Numbered from the stretch's first letter, positions 34,972-44,429 are shown. The stretch is 64,000 nucleotides of DNA from Acidimicrobiia bacterium (GCA_011523635.1 WTGI01000035.1:39213-103212); one strand, 5' to 3'. Numbers and translations: made by a program. Notes: generated by a model from the letters alone, not told the origin.

Positions 34972-35904
34972 TCATGACCGGCCGAGGCGGTCGGCAACCT
35001 CCTCGACCTCCGCGATCGACGAGGCGACCAGCACCCGGCACCCGCGGACCGCCCGCCTGGCCAGGCCGGCCGTAACGTCCCCGGGGCCGACGTGGACGAA
35101 GGCTTCGACCCCGGCTTCCGCCATACCCCGCAGGGTCTCGCCGAACCGGACCGGAGCGGTGATCTGGCGGCTCAGCATCTCCCTGACATGACCCTCCGGC
35201 ATCGGTCGGGCGGTCACGTTGGCCCACACGGGGAAGGCGAGGGGGCGGATCCCCACCCCGGCCAGCGCGGTGGCCAGCCTCGACCCGGCCGGTTCCATGA
35301 GCGGGGTATGGAAGGCGCCCGCTACGTCGAGTCGGATCGCCCGCCGGATGCCCAGATCGCGGGCGTTACGGACCAGCCATCCGATGTCCTCGAGCGCTCC
35401 GGCGGCCACGACCTGGCCCGGAGCATTGAGATTGGCCACCCAGAGCTTGCCACCCTCGAGCCTCCGGTCCGCCGCGACCTGGTGGGCTACCTCATCGGAA
35501 ACCCCGAGGAGGGCGGCCATTCCGGAGTCCACCCTTGCCACCGCATCAGCCATGGCGCGGGCTCTCCGGTCCACCAGCCCGAGCCCGGTCTCGAACGAGA
35601 AGGCTCCGGCGGCCGCCAGCGCCGTGTACTCCCCGAGCGAATGCCCGGCCGCCGCCGCCGGCGGGTGACCCACGCGTTCGCCGAGTTCCGTCCAGAGCTG
35701 GTACGCCAGGGCGTAGAGGGCCGGTTGGGCGTGTTCGGTAGCGGTCAGCCTCTCCTCCGGCCCTTCCAGGCACACGTCCCGGAGAGACCATCCGAGCACC
35801 CGGTCCGACACGTCGACCAGCCGATCAGGCCGGGCGCCGAAGAGATCGGCGCCCATGCCCACCCGTTGGCTTCCCTGGCCCGGAAACAGAACCGCGTACT
35901 TCAC
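34972..35904 (-). CDS. fabD: malonyl-CoA:ACP transacylase FabD, GTG start
   Basis: It loads malonyl groups onto ACP. The ORF starts with GTG at 35904 and encodes 310 residues beginning KYAVLFPGQGSQRVGMG, the standard FabD N-terminus. The nucleophile is Ser89 in AAGHSLGEY. AGAFHTPLMEPA carries the catalytic histidine. It is the first fab gene, with 83 nt separating it from the DUF1232 gene upstream. Confidence 0.96.
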   Translation of the reverse strand: MKYAVLFPGQGSQRVGMGADLFGARPDRLVDVSDRVLGWSLRDVCLEGPEERLTATEHAQPALYALAYQLWTELGERVGHPPAAAAGHSLGEYTALAAAGAFSFETGLGLVDRRARAMADAVARVDSGMAALLGVSDEVAHQVAADRRLEGGKLWVANLNAPGQVVAAGALEDIGWLVRNARDLGIRRAIRLDVAGAFHTPLMEPAGSRLATALAGVGIRPLAFPVWANVTARPMPEGHVREMLSRQITAPVRFGETLRGMAEAGVEAFVHVGPGDVTAGLARRAVRGCRVLVASSIAEVEEVADRLGRS

Positions 35905-35987
35905 TGTTGATCTTCGACCTGACGTCCGGCTACACGGTTACCGGGCCGACCCGCCGGCGCCGGTCTGCGGCGCCCGGCCACGCCCGT

Positions 35988-36398
35988 TCAGCCGGCGCGC
36001 AGGAAACGGTTGAGGGCCATCCGCAGCGGCCTCGGAACGGTGTCGGCGATGGCGCTGACCAGATCGATCATCACGGTGAGCACCTGATCGGGGCCGTCCC
36101 AGTGCTCCCTGACCACCGCCACGCCGACCTCCTCGATCACGTGCCGCAACGCCAGCGCCATCAGCAGGATGTCGTCGGTCTTGCCCAGCACGGGAATGAA
36201 GTCCGGTACCACGTCGATCGGCGAGAAGGCGTATGCCGCCGCCAGCCCGGCAAAGACCTTGGCCCGGACGGGCACGCGGGGATCCGCGGCCAGGCGGGCC
36301 GCCAGCTTGCCCAGGTTGGGCACCAGCATGACCGCCTCCCGGATGAGCGCACGCGTGCGCTCATCGGCCATCCTTGCTTCCAGCCAGTCACGGATCAC
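35988..36398 (-). CDS. DUF1232 (YkvA-like) membrane-associated protein, GTG start
   Basis: The 136-residue product carries the DUF1232 core VRAKVFAGLAAAYAFSPIDVVPDFIPVLGKTDDILLMALAL, a short family of unknown function. GTG 36398 overlaps the ROK-kinase stop as GTGA and has GAGAGG upstream, so I prefer it to the track ATG at 36464, which lies inside the kinase gene. The coupling with the kinase may only reflect operon packing. Confidence 0.85.
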   Translation of the reverse strand: MIRDWLEARMADERTRALIREAVMLVPNLGKLAARLAADPRVPVRAKVFAGLAAAYAFSPIDVVPDFIPVLGKTDDILLMALALRHVIEEVGVAVVREHWDGPDQVLTVMIDLVSAIADTVPRPLRMALNRFLRAG

Positions 36399-37333
36399 AG
36401 CAGCCTCTCCCGGGCGTGGAGTCCGGCGCCGATGACACCGGCGTCCTCCTTCAGGGCGGCGCATACTATCGGCGTCGGATCCCGGTGGTCGGATCCCTCC
36501 AGCGCATCCCGGAACGACTCCCGCGCGGCATCCAGGAACAGATCCCCGACCTGTGAGACGCCCCCGCCGACCACCACGATCTCAGGATCCATGGCCGCCA
36601 CCAGCCCGGCGATACCGACACCCAACCACAAGGCCACCTCCTGAAGCGCTCCGGTGGCGTCAGGATCGCCTTCCATGGCGGCCCGGGTCAGGTGCCCTCC
36701 CTCCGGTGACTCCCCGCGGGCCAACTTCGCGACCAGCCCTCCCGGACGCGCCGCAGCCAGGTCCCGTGCCATCTGATCGAGCCGGCGACCCGAGGCGAAG
36801 GTCTCCCAGCAGCCTCTCTGACCGCATGTGCAGCGAGGCCCTCCGACATCCACGGGGATGTGCCCCACTTCTCCGGCGAACCCGCGCCCGCGATAGGGAC
36901 GGCCGTCGATGACCCAGGCACCGCCGATGCCGGTCCCCAAGGTGATCATGCAGACGTGCCGGTAGCCGCGGCCGGCACCCACGCGGGCCTCGGCCAGACC
37001 GGAGACGTTGGCGTCGTTGTCCACCACGGTGGGAAGGCCCAACTCGGCCTCGAAGATCTCACGGAAGCGAATCTGGCGGCCTTCGACGTTGGGACCCCAG
37101 ATCAGGACGCCCGCCTCGGCGTCCACCAGGCCGGCGGCGCCGATCCCGATTGCGCCGATGCGGGAGTCGAGCAGCGAACGCGCCACCTCGACCGGCACCG
37201 TCTCCATCTCGGCGGCCGTGGCAGGTCGGGGCATCGCCAGATGCTCCACTATCTCGCCGCGCGCGTCCACATGGGCGAACGCCATCTTCGTTCCACCCAG
37301 ATCAATACCCAGGGTCAGGTCAGGGTCGTTCAT
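36395..37333 (-). CDS. ROK-family sugar kinase (glucokinase-like)
   Basis: It is predicted to phosphorylate glucose or a related sugar with ATP. It has 312 residues. The phosphate-binding motif LGIDLGGTKMAFA is at the N-terminus. VVDNDANVSGLAEA carries the catalytic aspartate, TLGTGIGGAWVIDG the second phosphate loop, and the ROK zinc motif is CTCGQRGCWET. It has no N-terminal DNA-binding domain, so it is an enzyme rather than a repressor. Glucokinase is the likeliest activity, unproven. Confidence 0.9.
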   Translation of the reverse strand: MNDPDLTLGIDLGGTKMAFAHVDARGEIVEHLAMPRPATAAEMETVPVEVARSLLDSRIGAIGIGAAGLVDAEAGVLIWGPNVEGRQIRFREIFEAELGLPTVVDNDANVSGLAEARVGAGRGYRHVCMITLGTGIGGAWVIDGRPYRGRGFAGEVGHIPVDVGGPRCTCGQRGCWETFASGRRLDQMARDLAAARPGGLVAKLARGESPEGGHLTRAAMEGDPDATGALQEVALWLGVGIAGLVAAMDPEIVVVGGGVSQVGDLFLDAARESFRDALEGSDHRDPTPIVCAALKEDAGVIGAGLHARERLL

Positions 37334-37556
37334 CAGCCCCGGCGGCGTGTCGGTCTCGGGCCACCCCTACAGGTTACGAGCGCCAGCATATCCCGCCCCG
37401 TTTCGGCGGCATGTCATCCCTCTCCATAGGAGTCCGAAAAAAGTTAGGCTTTTCCGGGAAGAAACCTCAGCGCATCTGTGTTAGATTATATGACTAGCAA
37501 CGAACGGTGGCCGGCCGATGAGCCGAACCCACCCCGATCAGAGGAAGAGCACGCAT

Positions 37557-38000
37557 ATGCAGCTGGTACGCACCCGACCCTTCAAGTTCGTCCCGGACAT
37601 CGACTCGTTGTTCGAGGGCCTCCCCCTCGCCGGGACCCATCTCCTGGGCACCCGCGATCGGCTGGGAGCGCCGACCCTGGTGCCCCGAGTCGACATCATC
37701 GAGTCCGGCGCCGAGATCACGACCCGCTTCGAGATCCCCGGATTCAAGCTCGCCGACCTCGAGGTCACGGTGGAGGACAACGTGTTGACCGTCAAGGGCT
37801 CCCGTTCCCTCGAGTTGGCGGAGGGCGCCACCTACCGCCACCGGGAGTTGGCGGACGGTGGGTTCTCCCGCTCCGTCACGCTGGCTGACAACGTCGACAG
37901 CGACCAGGTGACCGCCCGGCTCTCCAACGGCATCCTGGAGGTAGTGGTCCGGAAGCAACCGGACGTCCTGCCCAGGACCATCGAGATCGAGGCTGCCTGA
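37557..38000 (+). CDS. Hsp20/alpha-crystallin small heat-shock protein
   Basis: This ATP-independent chaperone holds unfolding proteins. ATG 37557, preceded by GAGGAAG, gives 147 residues; ATG 37518 is an alternative. The alpha-crystallin domain runs from about residue 42 (PRVDIIESGAEITTRFEIPGFKLADLEVTVEDNVLTVKG) to the C-terminal ILEVVVRKQP. No CIRCE or HspR-type element was recognised in the 223-nt upstream region, which holds an AT-rich stretch TTAGATTATATGAC at about 37481. A strong hairpin follows the gene. Confidence 0.92.
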   Translation: MQLVRTRPFKFVPDIDSLFEGLPLAGTHLLGTRDRLGAPTLVPRVDIIESGAEITTRFEIPGFKLADLEVTVEDNVLTVKGSRSLELAEGATYRHRELADGGFSRSVTLADNVDSDQVTARLSNGILEVVVRKQPDVLPRTIEIEAA

Positions 38001-38041
38001 GCTCGCCGCCCGGCACCTGAGACCAGACCAGAGCCTCCCCC

Positions 38042-38075
38042 CCCGTTCCGGCGTACCCTCCCACGCCGGAACGGG
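38042..38075. terminator. 13-bp perfect hairpin between convergent genes
   Basis: CCCGTTCCGGCGT (38042-38054) and ACGCCGGAACGGG (38063-38075) form a perfect 13-bp stem with an 8-nt loop, between hsp20 and the SRPBCC gene, which converge. No T-run follows on either side, so termination is inferred from strength and location. Confidence 0.6.
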
Positions 38076-38144
38076 CGCGTCGAGGGGTCTAGCCGGAAGC
38101 CTCCGGGTGGTGATGGCGTCGATCACCGGACCGAGGCGCAGCGG

Positions 38145-38579
38145 TCAGCTGCCTTCGGCGCGCTTCCGCAGCGCCCGCAGGGCCGTGCCCACTATCTGCT
38201 TCTCGGCCTGGCTGAGCAGGAATCCGGGGATGTCGAATCCGGGGACCACCCTCAGCATGTAGACCGCCGTGGTTCCCTCTCCGAGCTCGCGGAACTCGTA
38301 CGATCCGTCCAGTTCGAGGACATCCCGCCCCGGCTCGGCCGTCCAGCGCATCGCATGGGGCGGGTCGTAGGTGTAGCGGAAGGTGACCTCGACCTGGCGG
38401 ATCATGGCATCCACCACGAGGGTGGCTCTGACGGGCCGCCCCTGGGCGTCCTTCTCGTGGACCGAGACCCGCCGCACCTCGCCGGCCCATTCCGGATAGG
38501 CCTCCAGATCGGCCGCCACCTCGAAACACGTGGCGGGCGGAGCGTCTATCTCAATAGCTTGGAGAGTCGACTTGGACAC
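38145..38579 (-). CDS. SRPBCC (polyketide cyclase/START-like) protein
   Basis: This 144-residue protein has the helix-grip ligand-binding fold. The N-terminus STLQAIEIDAPPATCFEVAADLEAYPEWAGEVRRVSV is typical of the actinobacterial cyclase/dehydrase subgroup (coenzyme-Q-binding COQ10-like). It probably binds a lipid or small hydrophobic ligand. No enzyme partner is adjacent and the ligand is unknown. Confidence 0.85.
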   Translation of the reverse strand: MSKSTLQAIEIDAPPATCFEVAADLEAYPEWAGEVRRVSVHEKDAQGRPVRATLVVDAMIRQVEVTFRYTYDPPHAMRWTAEPGRDVLELDGSYEFRELGEGTTAVYMLRVVPGFDIPGFLLSQAEKQIVGTALRALRKRAEGS

Positions 38580-38662
38580 TCTCTAACCCCATCCTTCCGA
38601 CCCGCCGGGGACGCGGTGAATACCCCTCGTTCCGGATAGGCGCTCGGAGGGATTTCGCGCGT

Positions 38663-41275
38663 TCAGGACTTTGAAGTCTCCCGCACGATTTCCAGCACCT
38701 CCTCCCCGTACAACTCCAATTTAGTAGGACCGACTCCGCTCACCGCCAGCAACTCCTCCTCGGTCCGCGGCTGACGAACCGCTATCCCCGCGAGGGTTCG
38801 GTTCGAGAACACTATGTAGGCCGGGACATTGTCTTCCTTGGACCTGTCGCGACGCCAGGTCTTGAGCCTTTCGAGCAACTCGGGATCGACCTCCACCGGC
38901 GCTTCGGGTCGCGCCGCCGCGACCGGTGTCCGGGCCGTCGAGACCCGAGCCTCCCGAGGCTGCCGGCCTCGCATCTCGGCCAGAAACCGCGAGGGACGGC
39001 CGGCGTCCGCCAACACCACCGCCTGCCTGCGGGCCCGGGTGATCGCCACGTAGAGGATGCGCCGCTCCTCCTCCAGGTTCTCCGACAGGTCGTGGGGCAT
39101 CAGGCCCCGATCGGTCCCGAAAACGAGCACCCGGTCCCACTCCATGCCCTTGACCCGGTGGACCGTGGAGAGCGTCACACCGTCCCGGACCTCTCCGGCA
39201 CCGCGGTGTCGCGCCAACGCCGCCCGCAGGTCCTCCTCGAATGTTCCCACCTCGCGGTACACGGAGGCGGCGCGGAGGAGCGCCACCAGATCGTCGGCGT
39301 GACCGGCCTTGTCCACCCGGGTCCGGTTCCGATCCAGCAGGTGGGCCGACCGTCCCAGACCGATGACATCGATCAGCCGCCGGAGGACGGGGCCGACCGT
39401 TCCGCTCCTTGCCTTGCCGGCCAGCCCGTCGATGTCGTGAACCCACGTCACCCATGCCTCCGCCTGGCGCCCCTCCAATCCCTCTGCCAGTTCCCGGAGA
39501 TCTTCCAGGGAGTACGCGCTGCGTTGAAGGCGCCGGTCCGCCAGGCGGTTGAGTCCCCGGGAGGGACGGCGGACCGCTTCGAGCAGGTCCAGGCGCCCCA
39601 TCTCCTCCGGTCGGAGCCCGAGGCGTATCCAAGCCAGCGCCGATCTCATGACCGACCGGTCGAGCAGTCCGGGCTCGATCCTGGAGTTCAACGGGAATCC
39701 GGCCCGGTCCAACCCGGCCAGCACGGGGAGGAGAGCTGAATTGACCCGGGACAGCACCGCCACCTTGCCGGGAGGGACCCCTTCCTCCAGCCATCCACGA
39801 ACCCGATCGATCGCCTCCCCGGTCACTTCCGGATCGGGCCGCTCGAGGATTAGGAGGCGGTCGGTCCCGTCCGGGGAGCCGGGCGCCGGCCTAACCGCCT
39901 TCGGCACCCGGACGCGGTTGTGGACGAGGAGATGGTTACCGCCGCCGATCACCGCGGCAGGCGACCGGTAGTTCACTTCCAATGCGTACTCCGCCGCGCC
40001 CGGGAAGAGGCGGTCGAAGTCCACCAGGAAGCGCGGGTCCGCCCCCGCATACCCGTAGATGGTCTGATCGTCGTCCCCCACCCCGAACACGTTGAGACTC
40101 GGCGATGACAGCACCCGGAGCAACAGCACGTAGGCGGGTGTGAGGTCCTGGAACTCGTCGACCAGCAGGTGCCTGCATCGGGCCTGCCAGCGAGCCCGGA
40201 GGTCGGGGTCTCGGAGCAGCAGCTCTATGGCTCGGTAGATCTGCTCGTCGTAGTCCACCAGGCTGTGCCGCTCGAGCCGGTAGCGGTAGCGCCTGAAGAC
40301 CTCCGCGAAGCCCGGGATGTCGTCGCGGCCCTCCTCCACCTCGGCCGGATCCGCCAGTCCCAGGCGGGCGTCCGACAGGGCCTCCAGGTAGGGACCGATC
40401 ACGTCCTTGTTGAGAACGGGCCGGCTCGGCACGAGTCCCCGGAGACGTCCCCGCACCTCTCCTTCGTCGAGGAGGCGGGCGTCCGGAAGCGCTTCCCTGA
40501 CGATCGCCCAACCGAGGGAATGGATGGTCCGGATGTGGACGTCCTGCCTCCCCAGACGCTCCCTCATCTGCGCCGCAGCCCGGTTGTTGTAGGCGACCGC
40601 GGTTACCAGGCCGGGCTCGACCCCGCGGTGGTCGACCAGGTGGGCGAGCCGGGCCAGGAGGGTCCGGGTCTTACCCGATCCGGCGGTGGCGATGATGCGG
40701 GCGGGGCCGGGGCCATGCTCGACGGCCGCCCGCTGGGCGGGATCCAGATCCGGGTCGAGCCTTGCCGGCGAGCCGCCCGGAAGGAGACGGCCTGCCGCGA
40801 CCGACTCGGCATGCACCACGGGCAGGTCGAGCGGCTCCCGGGGGCCTCCGTCAACCCAGGCCGGCTCGCCGTCCCTGAGGACTATGTCGGCGGGCCCACC
40901 CTCGGCGGCGCCCAGCCCGGCGGCCTTGGAACCCCACCACCACACCGGGGTGCCGCTGCGGCAATCCCAGTTGTTGGCCCACACCAGGAAGTGAAGCCGC
41001 TCCCTGAGAATGGTGAAGTCCGTTCCGAGCCGCCACAGCGGGCGCTCCTCTATGACCGGGCGGCGGAGCTTCTCCTGGTCGACAGCCAGCTCGACGGCGA
41101 CATGCTCTCGGGCCGACCAGCCCCGATGCAGCCGGTCCACCGTCCCGGCCAGCAACTCGGGCGAGTCCAGGAGGTCCTGATCCACGCGCACCCTGGGCAG
41201 CCCCTCGATCGGATCGGGGTCGCCGGGGTGGACGACCACCCCGCGCCCCAGCTCTACCGGCCCCGGGAACACCAT
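38663..41275 (-). CDS. UvrD/Rep-type DNA helicase with N-terminal extension and HRDC domain
   Basis: This superfamily 1 helicase has 870 residues. The Walker A motif ATAGSGKT is at 196-203, and Walker B DEFQD lies in LLVDEFQDLTPAYVLLL. GDDDQTIYGYAGADP and the C-terminal TLSTVHRVKGMEWDRVLVFG and EERRILYVAITRAR are UvrD motifs. An HRDC domain (VPAYIVFSNRTLAGIAVRQPRTEEELLAVSGVGPTKLELYG) closes the protein, as in mycobacterial UvrD2. The first about 190 residues precede the helicase core, are Trp-rich (VWWWGSK) and not a motif I recognise. DNA repair is the likely role. Confidence 0.92.
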   Translation of the reverse strand: MVFPGPVELGRGVVVHPGDPDPIEGLPRVRVDQDLLDSPELLAGTVDRLHRGWSAREHVAVELAVDQEKLRRPVIEERPLWRLGTDFTILRERLHFLVWANNWDCRSGTPVWWWGSKAAGLGAAEGGPADIVLRDGEPAWVDGGPREPLDLPVVHAESVAAGRLLPGGSPARLDPDLDPAQRAAVEHGPGPARIIATAGSGKTRTLLARLAHLVDHRGVEPGLVTAVAYNNRAAAQMRERLGRQDVHIRTIHSLGWAIVREALPDARLLDEGEVRGRLRGLVPSRPVLNKDVIGPYLEALSDARLGLADPAEVEEGRDDIPGFAEVFRRYRYRLERHSLVDYDEQIYRAIELLLRDPDLRARWQARCRHLLVDEFQDLTPAYVLLLRVLSSPSLNVFGVGDDDQTIYGYAGADPRFLVDFDRLFPGAAEYALEVNYRSPAAVIGGGNHLLVHNRVRVPKAVRPAPGSPDGTDRLLILERPDPEVTGEAIDRVRGWLEEGVPPGKVAVLSRVNSALLPVLAGLDRAGFPLNSRIEPGLLDRSVMRSALAWIRLGLRPEEMGRLDLLEAVRRPSRGLNRLADRRLQRSAYSLEDLRELAEGLEGRQAEAWVTWVHDIDGLAGKARSGTVGPVLRRLIDVIGLGRSAHLLDRNRTRVDKAGHADDLVALLRAASVYREVGTFEEDLRAALARHRGAGEVRDGVTLSTVHRVKGMEWDRVLVFGTDRGLMPHDLSENLEEERRILYVAITRARRQAVVLADAGRPSRFLAEMRGRQPREARVSTARTPVAAARPEAPVEVDPELLERLKTWRRDRSKEDNVPAYIVFSNRTLAGIAVRQPRTEEELLAVSGVGPTKLELYGEEVLEIVRETSKS

Positions 41276-41305
41276 GTCGACAACGTACCACCCGACGGTG
41301 ACACG

Positions 41306-42067
41306 TCAGCGGTGGCGCACCGCGCGAGCCGTGGCCCGGAAGTAGCCGACATTGCGGCAGACGGTGCGCCCCACCCGCCACTCCTGTGCCTGGGGTTGGT
41401 GGATGTCTCCGAAGTAGTGGTACCGGGGCCGGTGGGTCGCCAGGTAGTCCAGCACCACGGGGGACGACCGCTCCAGCATGCCCGTCACCACGTCCCGGCG
41501 GAGCGGCGCCACCGAGGGGGCGACATGGGTGCACAGGATGTCCACCCGTCCCAGGGCGTCCAGCTTGGCGGCCATGGCCTCGTGCGACACCTCGCCCCGG
41601 GCCCTCGCCGGGGTGGGCACCCCTCCCCCGGCGAACCCGACCGAGTAGCCCTCGATCTCGACCACCTCGCCGTCCACCAGCATGACCTCATCCGCCAGCG
41701 CGGTCGCCATCTCCTCCGGCCAGTCCACGTTGCCGTATATCACGTAGGCCTGCGCGGCGGGGAGCAGGGCCCGGCGCGCCGCCCTGTACTGGCGGCGTAC
41801 CTCGGCCCGGATGCGCTCGGCCAGGTCAGACTCCCGTCCCTCCTGGACGCGGCGCCACAGCCTCCGGTTGGCCGGCCAGTCGCCGGTCCTTCGGTTACGG
41901 ATGAACTCGCGGGCGTACTCGGGACCGTACACCTCGGCGGCGATCCCCCGGCCGGTGCGGTAGTCCACGAAGTTGAGCAGATCCCCGAGCACCAGGAGAG
42001 GGCCTCCACGCGAGGCAACCCGGGCCAACTCGGTGAAAGCCCCATGGACGTCGCTGACGATCAGCAC
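41306..42067 (-). CDS. calcineurin-like metallophosphoesterase
   Basis: This 253-residue phosphoesterase has the metal-binding series LIVSDVHG, VLGDLLNFVDY, IYGNVDWP, CTHVAPSV and HYFGDIHQPQ in order, giving the usual two-metal site. There is no signal peptide. Substrate unknown. It is divergent from ilvD across a 217-nt region with heptamer repeats. Confidence 0.9.
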   Translation of the reverse strand: MLIVSDVHGAFTELARVASRGGPLLVLGDLLNFVDYRTGRGIAAEVYGPEYAREFIRNRRTGDWPANRRLWRRVQEGRESDLAERIRAEVRRQYRAARRALLPAAQAYVIYGNVDWPEEMATALADEVMLVDGEVVEIEGYSVGFAGGGVPTPARARGEVSHEAMAAKLDALGRVDILCTHVAPSVAPLRRDVVTGMLERSSPVVLDYLATHRPRYHYFGDIHQPQAQEWRVGRTVCRNVGYFRATARAVRHR

Positions 42068-42143
42068 CGACCACCACGATCATGACGACGCCTCGGCCCG
42101 TCGGCCGCAAGCCTTCGATCGGGCGGGAGGAGCATGGCGACAG

Positions 42144-42186
42144 GCTAGTTGAGTAGTCACTAGTTGCTAGTTGCCAGCTTCTAGTT
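42144..42186. repeat. TAGTYGY heptamer repeat, site B
   Basis: TAGTTGA, g, TAGTCAC, TAGTTGC, TAGTTGC, CAGCTTC, TAGTTGA. This is the only site in the window that lies between divergent gene starts (metallophosphoesterase and ilvD) rather than at gene ends. It is 99 nt from the ilvD start. Confidence 0.7.
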
Positions 42187-42270
42187 GATGTTAAAGTTAA
42201 CTGACGACCAACGGCTGATCACAACACCTTGGAAACACTCGTCTGGAGGTGGCCGGATCGGCGCCCAATC

Positions 42271-42276
42271 TATGAT
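42271..42276 (+). promoter_or_regulatory. -10-like TATGAT immediately before ilvD
   Basis: TATGAT (5 of 6 consensus matches) ends 8 nt before the ilvD ATG, and no ribosome-binding site lies between, so ilvD is probably leaderless. The hexamer is centred in CCAATCTATGATTGG, a small palindrome that could be an operator. No -35 was recognised. Confidence 0.45.
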
Positions 42277-42284
42277 TGGCGCGC

Positions 42285-43967
42285 ATGGAAACAGCTATAA
42301 ACCGAGTCAGCAGACGGATAACCCAGGAACGCTCGCAGGGCGGCTCGCAGGCCATGCTCTACGCCACCGGCCTCACGCCCGGCGACATGTCGAAGGCCCA
42401 GGTCGGGATCGCCTCCATGTGGTACGAGGGCAACAGCTGCAACATGCATCTGGACGAGTTGGCCGCCCAGACCAAGCTGGGGGTCACCGAGGCCGGCCTG
42501 GTGGGCATGCGTTTCAACACCATCGGGGTGTCGGACGGGATGTCGATGGGGACCGACGGCATGTCCTACTCGCTCCAGTCGAGGGACCTCATCGCCGACT
42601 CCATCGAGACCGTCATGAGCGCCCAGTGGTACGACGCCAACATCTCGATCCCGGGCTGTGACAAGAACATGCCGGGGGCGGTCATGGCGATGGCCCGTCT
42701 CGACCGTCCGGCGCTGATGATCTACGGGGGCACCATCCGGGCCGGCGTGAACCGCCACGGCAACCCGATCGACATCGTGTCGGCCTTCCAGTCCTACGGC
42801 GAGGCCATCGCCGGCCGCCTGAGCGAGGACGATCGGCTCGACGTGGTCCGCAACGCCTGCCCCGGCGCCGGCGCCTGCGGGGGCATGTACACGGCCAACA
42901 CGATGGCCGTGGCGATCGAGGCACTGGGGATGAGCCTCCCCTACAGCTCCTCGACTCCGGCAACCGACCCGGGCAAGGCGGACGAGTGCCGGGCGGCGGG
43001 TACGGCCATCCGCAGGCTTCTCGAGGAGGACATCCGCCCCAGCGACATCATGACCCGGGCGGCGTTCGAGAACGCCATGGTCATCACGATGGTGCTGGGC
43101 GGCTCCACCAACGCGGTGCTGCACCTGATGGCCATGGCCCACTCAGCCGGGGTCGATCTGGACATCGAGGACTTCCAGCCGGTCAGCGACCGCATCCCCT
43201 ACCTGGGCGACCTCAAGCCCTCCGGCCGGTACGTGATGGAGGACCTGCATGAGGTGGGAGGGACGCCGGCGGTGCTGAGGATGCTGCTGGAACGGGGCGC
43301 CATCGATGGCGACTGCCTGACCGTGACCGGCCGGACCATGGCCGAGAACCTCGCCGACCTGCCGGGCCTGGCGGAGGGACAGCTGGTGATCGCTCCCTGG
43401 GACAGCCCGGTGAAGGACTCCGGCCACATCCAGATCCTCCGGGGCAACCTGGCCCCCGAAGGGGCGGTCGCCAAGATAACCGGCAAGGAAGGCCTCTCCT
43501 TCACGGGCACTGCCCTGCCTTACGACAGCGAGGAGGACATGCTGGCCGCCCTCGAGCGGGGCGAGATCGGACCTGGCACGGTGATCATCATCCGCTACGA
43601 GGGCCCGAAGGGCGGGCCGGGCATGCCCGAGATGCTCACCCCCACCTCGGCCATCATGGGCGCCGGTCTGGGCCAGGACGTCGCCCTCATAACCGACGGC
43701 CGCTTCTCGGGCGGCTCCCACGGTTTCATCATGGGCCATGTCTGCCCCGAGGCCCAGGAGGGCGGCCCGATCGCGCTGGTAGAACCCGGAGATCGGATCT
43801 CGATAGACGCGGTCGCCCGGACCATCACCCTCGACGTGTCCGAGGCCGAACTGGCCGACCGCCGGGCGGCCTGGACGCCGCCGCCGCTCAAGGCCACTCG
43901 GGGCACCCTGGCCCGCTACATCCGGACGGTGTCAACAGCAAGCACCGGATGCGTGACCGACGCCTGA
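42285..43967 (+). CDS. ilvD: dihydroxy-acid dehydratase
   Basis: It dehydrates dihydroxyisovalerate and dihydroxymethylvalerate, the third common step to Val, Leu and Ile. ATG 42285 gives 560 residues (the track used TTG 42276). Iron-sulfur ligands are Cys52 (GNSCNMHL), Cys125 ([10 protein letters not shown]) and Cys198 ([12 protein letters not shown]), the three-cysteine pattern of the family. [14 protein letters not shown] lies near the C-terminus. It stands 2 kb from ilvBNC, separated by three genes. Confidence 0.97.
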   Translation: METAINRVSRRITQERSQGGSQAMLYATGLTPGDMSKAQVGIASMWYEGNSCNMHLDELAAQTKLGVTEAGLVGMRFNTIGVSDGMSMGTDGMSYSLQSRDLIADSIETVMSAQWYDANISIPGCDKNMPGAVMAMARLDRPALMIYGGTIRAGVNRHGNPIDIVSAFQSYGEAIAGRLSEDDRLDVVRNACPGAGACGGMYTANTMAVAIEALGMSLPYSSSTPATDPGKADECRAAGTAIRRLLEEDIRPSDIMTRAAFENAMVITMVLGGSTNAVLHLMAMAHSAGVDLDIEDFQPVSDRIPYLGDLKPSGRYVMEDLHEVGGTPAVLRMLLERGAIDGDCLTVTGRTMAENLADLPGLAEGQLVIAPWDSPVKDSGHIQILRGNLAPEGAVAKITGKEGLSFTGTALPYDSEEDMLAALERGEIGPGTVIIIRYEGPKGGPGMPEMLTPTSAIMGAGLGQDVALITDGRFSGGSHGFIMGHVCPEAQEGGPIALVEPGDRISIDAVARTITLDVSEAELADRRAAWTPPPLKATRGTLARYIRTVSTASTGCVTDA

Positions 43968-43972
43968 AGGTC

Positions 43973-43986
43973 TAGTCGCTATTCGG
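43973..43986. repeat. TAGTYGY heptamer repeat, site E
   Basis: TAGTCGC followed by TATTCGG just after ilvD. The CTA at 43979-43981 is the stop codon of the convergent VOC gene. Confidence 0.45.
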
Positions 43987-44344
43987 CCGGGGGTGTCTCG
44001 CTGTCCACGATGCCGACCACCACGCCGGCCGGGTCCGAGAACACGGCAAAGGTCACCGCGCCGGGAATGCTCGTCACCGGCATGACGACCCCGGCTCCGG
44101 CGGCCACCGCCCGGTCCAGGTAGCCCTGGATGTCGTCGACCTCGATGTAGATCATCACCTGGTTCTCCCCGGTGGGCGAGGCTTCGATACCGCCGTTGAT
44201 CCCCGTCTCGGCGCCGGTGTTCACGAGGCCGTACTCCATCTCTGTCGCCAACTCGATCTGCCATCCGAAGACTTCCCTGAAGAATTCCCGGCTCTTCCCG
44301 GGCTCCGTGGACTGGATCTCGAAGTGGACTACGGGGTTGGGCAT
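43979..44344 (-). CDS. VOC-superfamily (glyoxalase/bleomycin-resistance-like) protein
   Basis: This is a 121-residue single VOC module. ATG 44344 has GGAGG upstream; the longer track start is not supported. NPVVHFEIQSTEPGKSREFFREVFGW starts the domain, and VMPVTSIPGAVTFAVFSDPAGVVVGIVD ends it, the layout of a common VOC subgroup. The putative metal ligands are only partly conserved. Function is unknown. Confidence 0.87.
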   Translation of the reverse strand: MPNPVVHFEIQSTEPGKSREFFREVFGWQIELATEMEYGLVNTGAETGINGGIEASPTGENQVMIYIEVDDIQGYLDRAVAAGAGVVMPVTSIPGAVTFAVFSDPAGVVVGIVDSETPPAE

Positions 44345-44429
44345 GGCATCCTCCTGCGCGTCGTACGTGAGTGGCCGGAGAGCCACGGTAGCGCAGCGAA
44401 CGACCTACGCCGGTAGCGTAGGCAGCGGC

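Noticed and set aside
42261-42284. Hairpin over the ilvD start as a ribosome-binding-site sequestering element.
   Set aside because: No ribosome-binding site is present to hide, and TATGAT lies within it, so a leaderless start at a promoter palindrome is simpler.
42185-42284. Possible leader peptide before ilvD (MLKLTDDQRLITTPW).
   Set aside because: The frame has no stop before ilvD, there is no Leu/Val/Ile run and no terminator follows.
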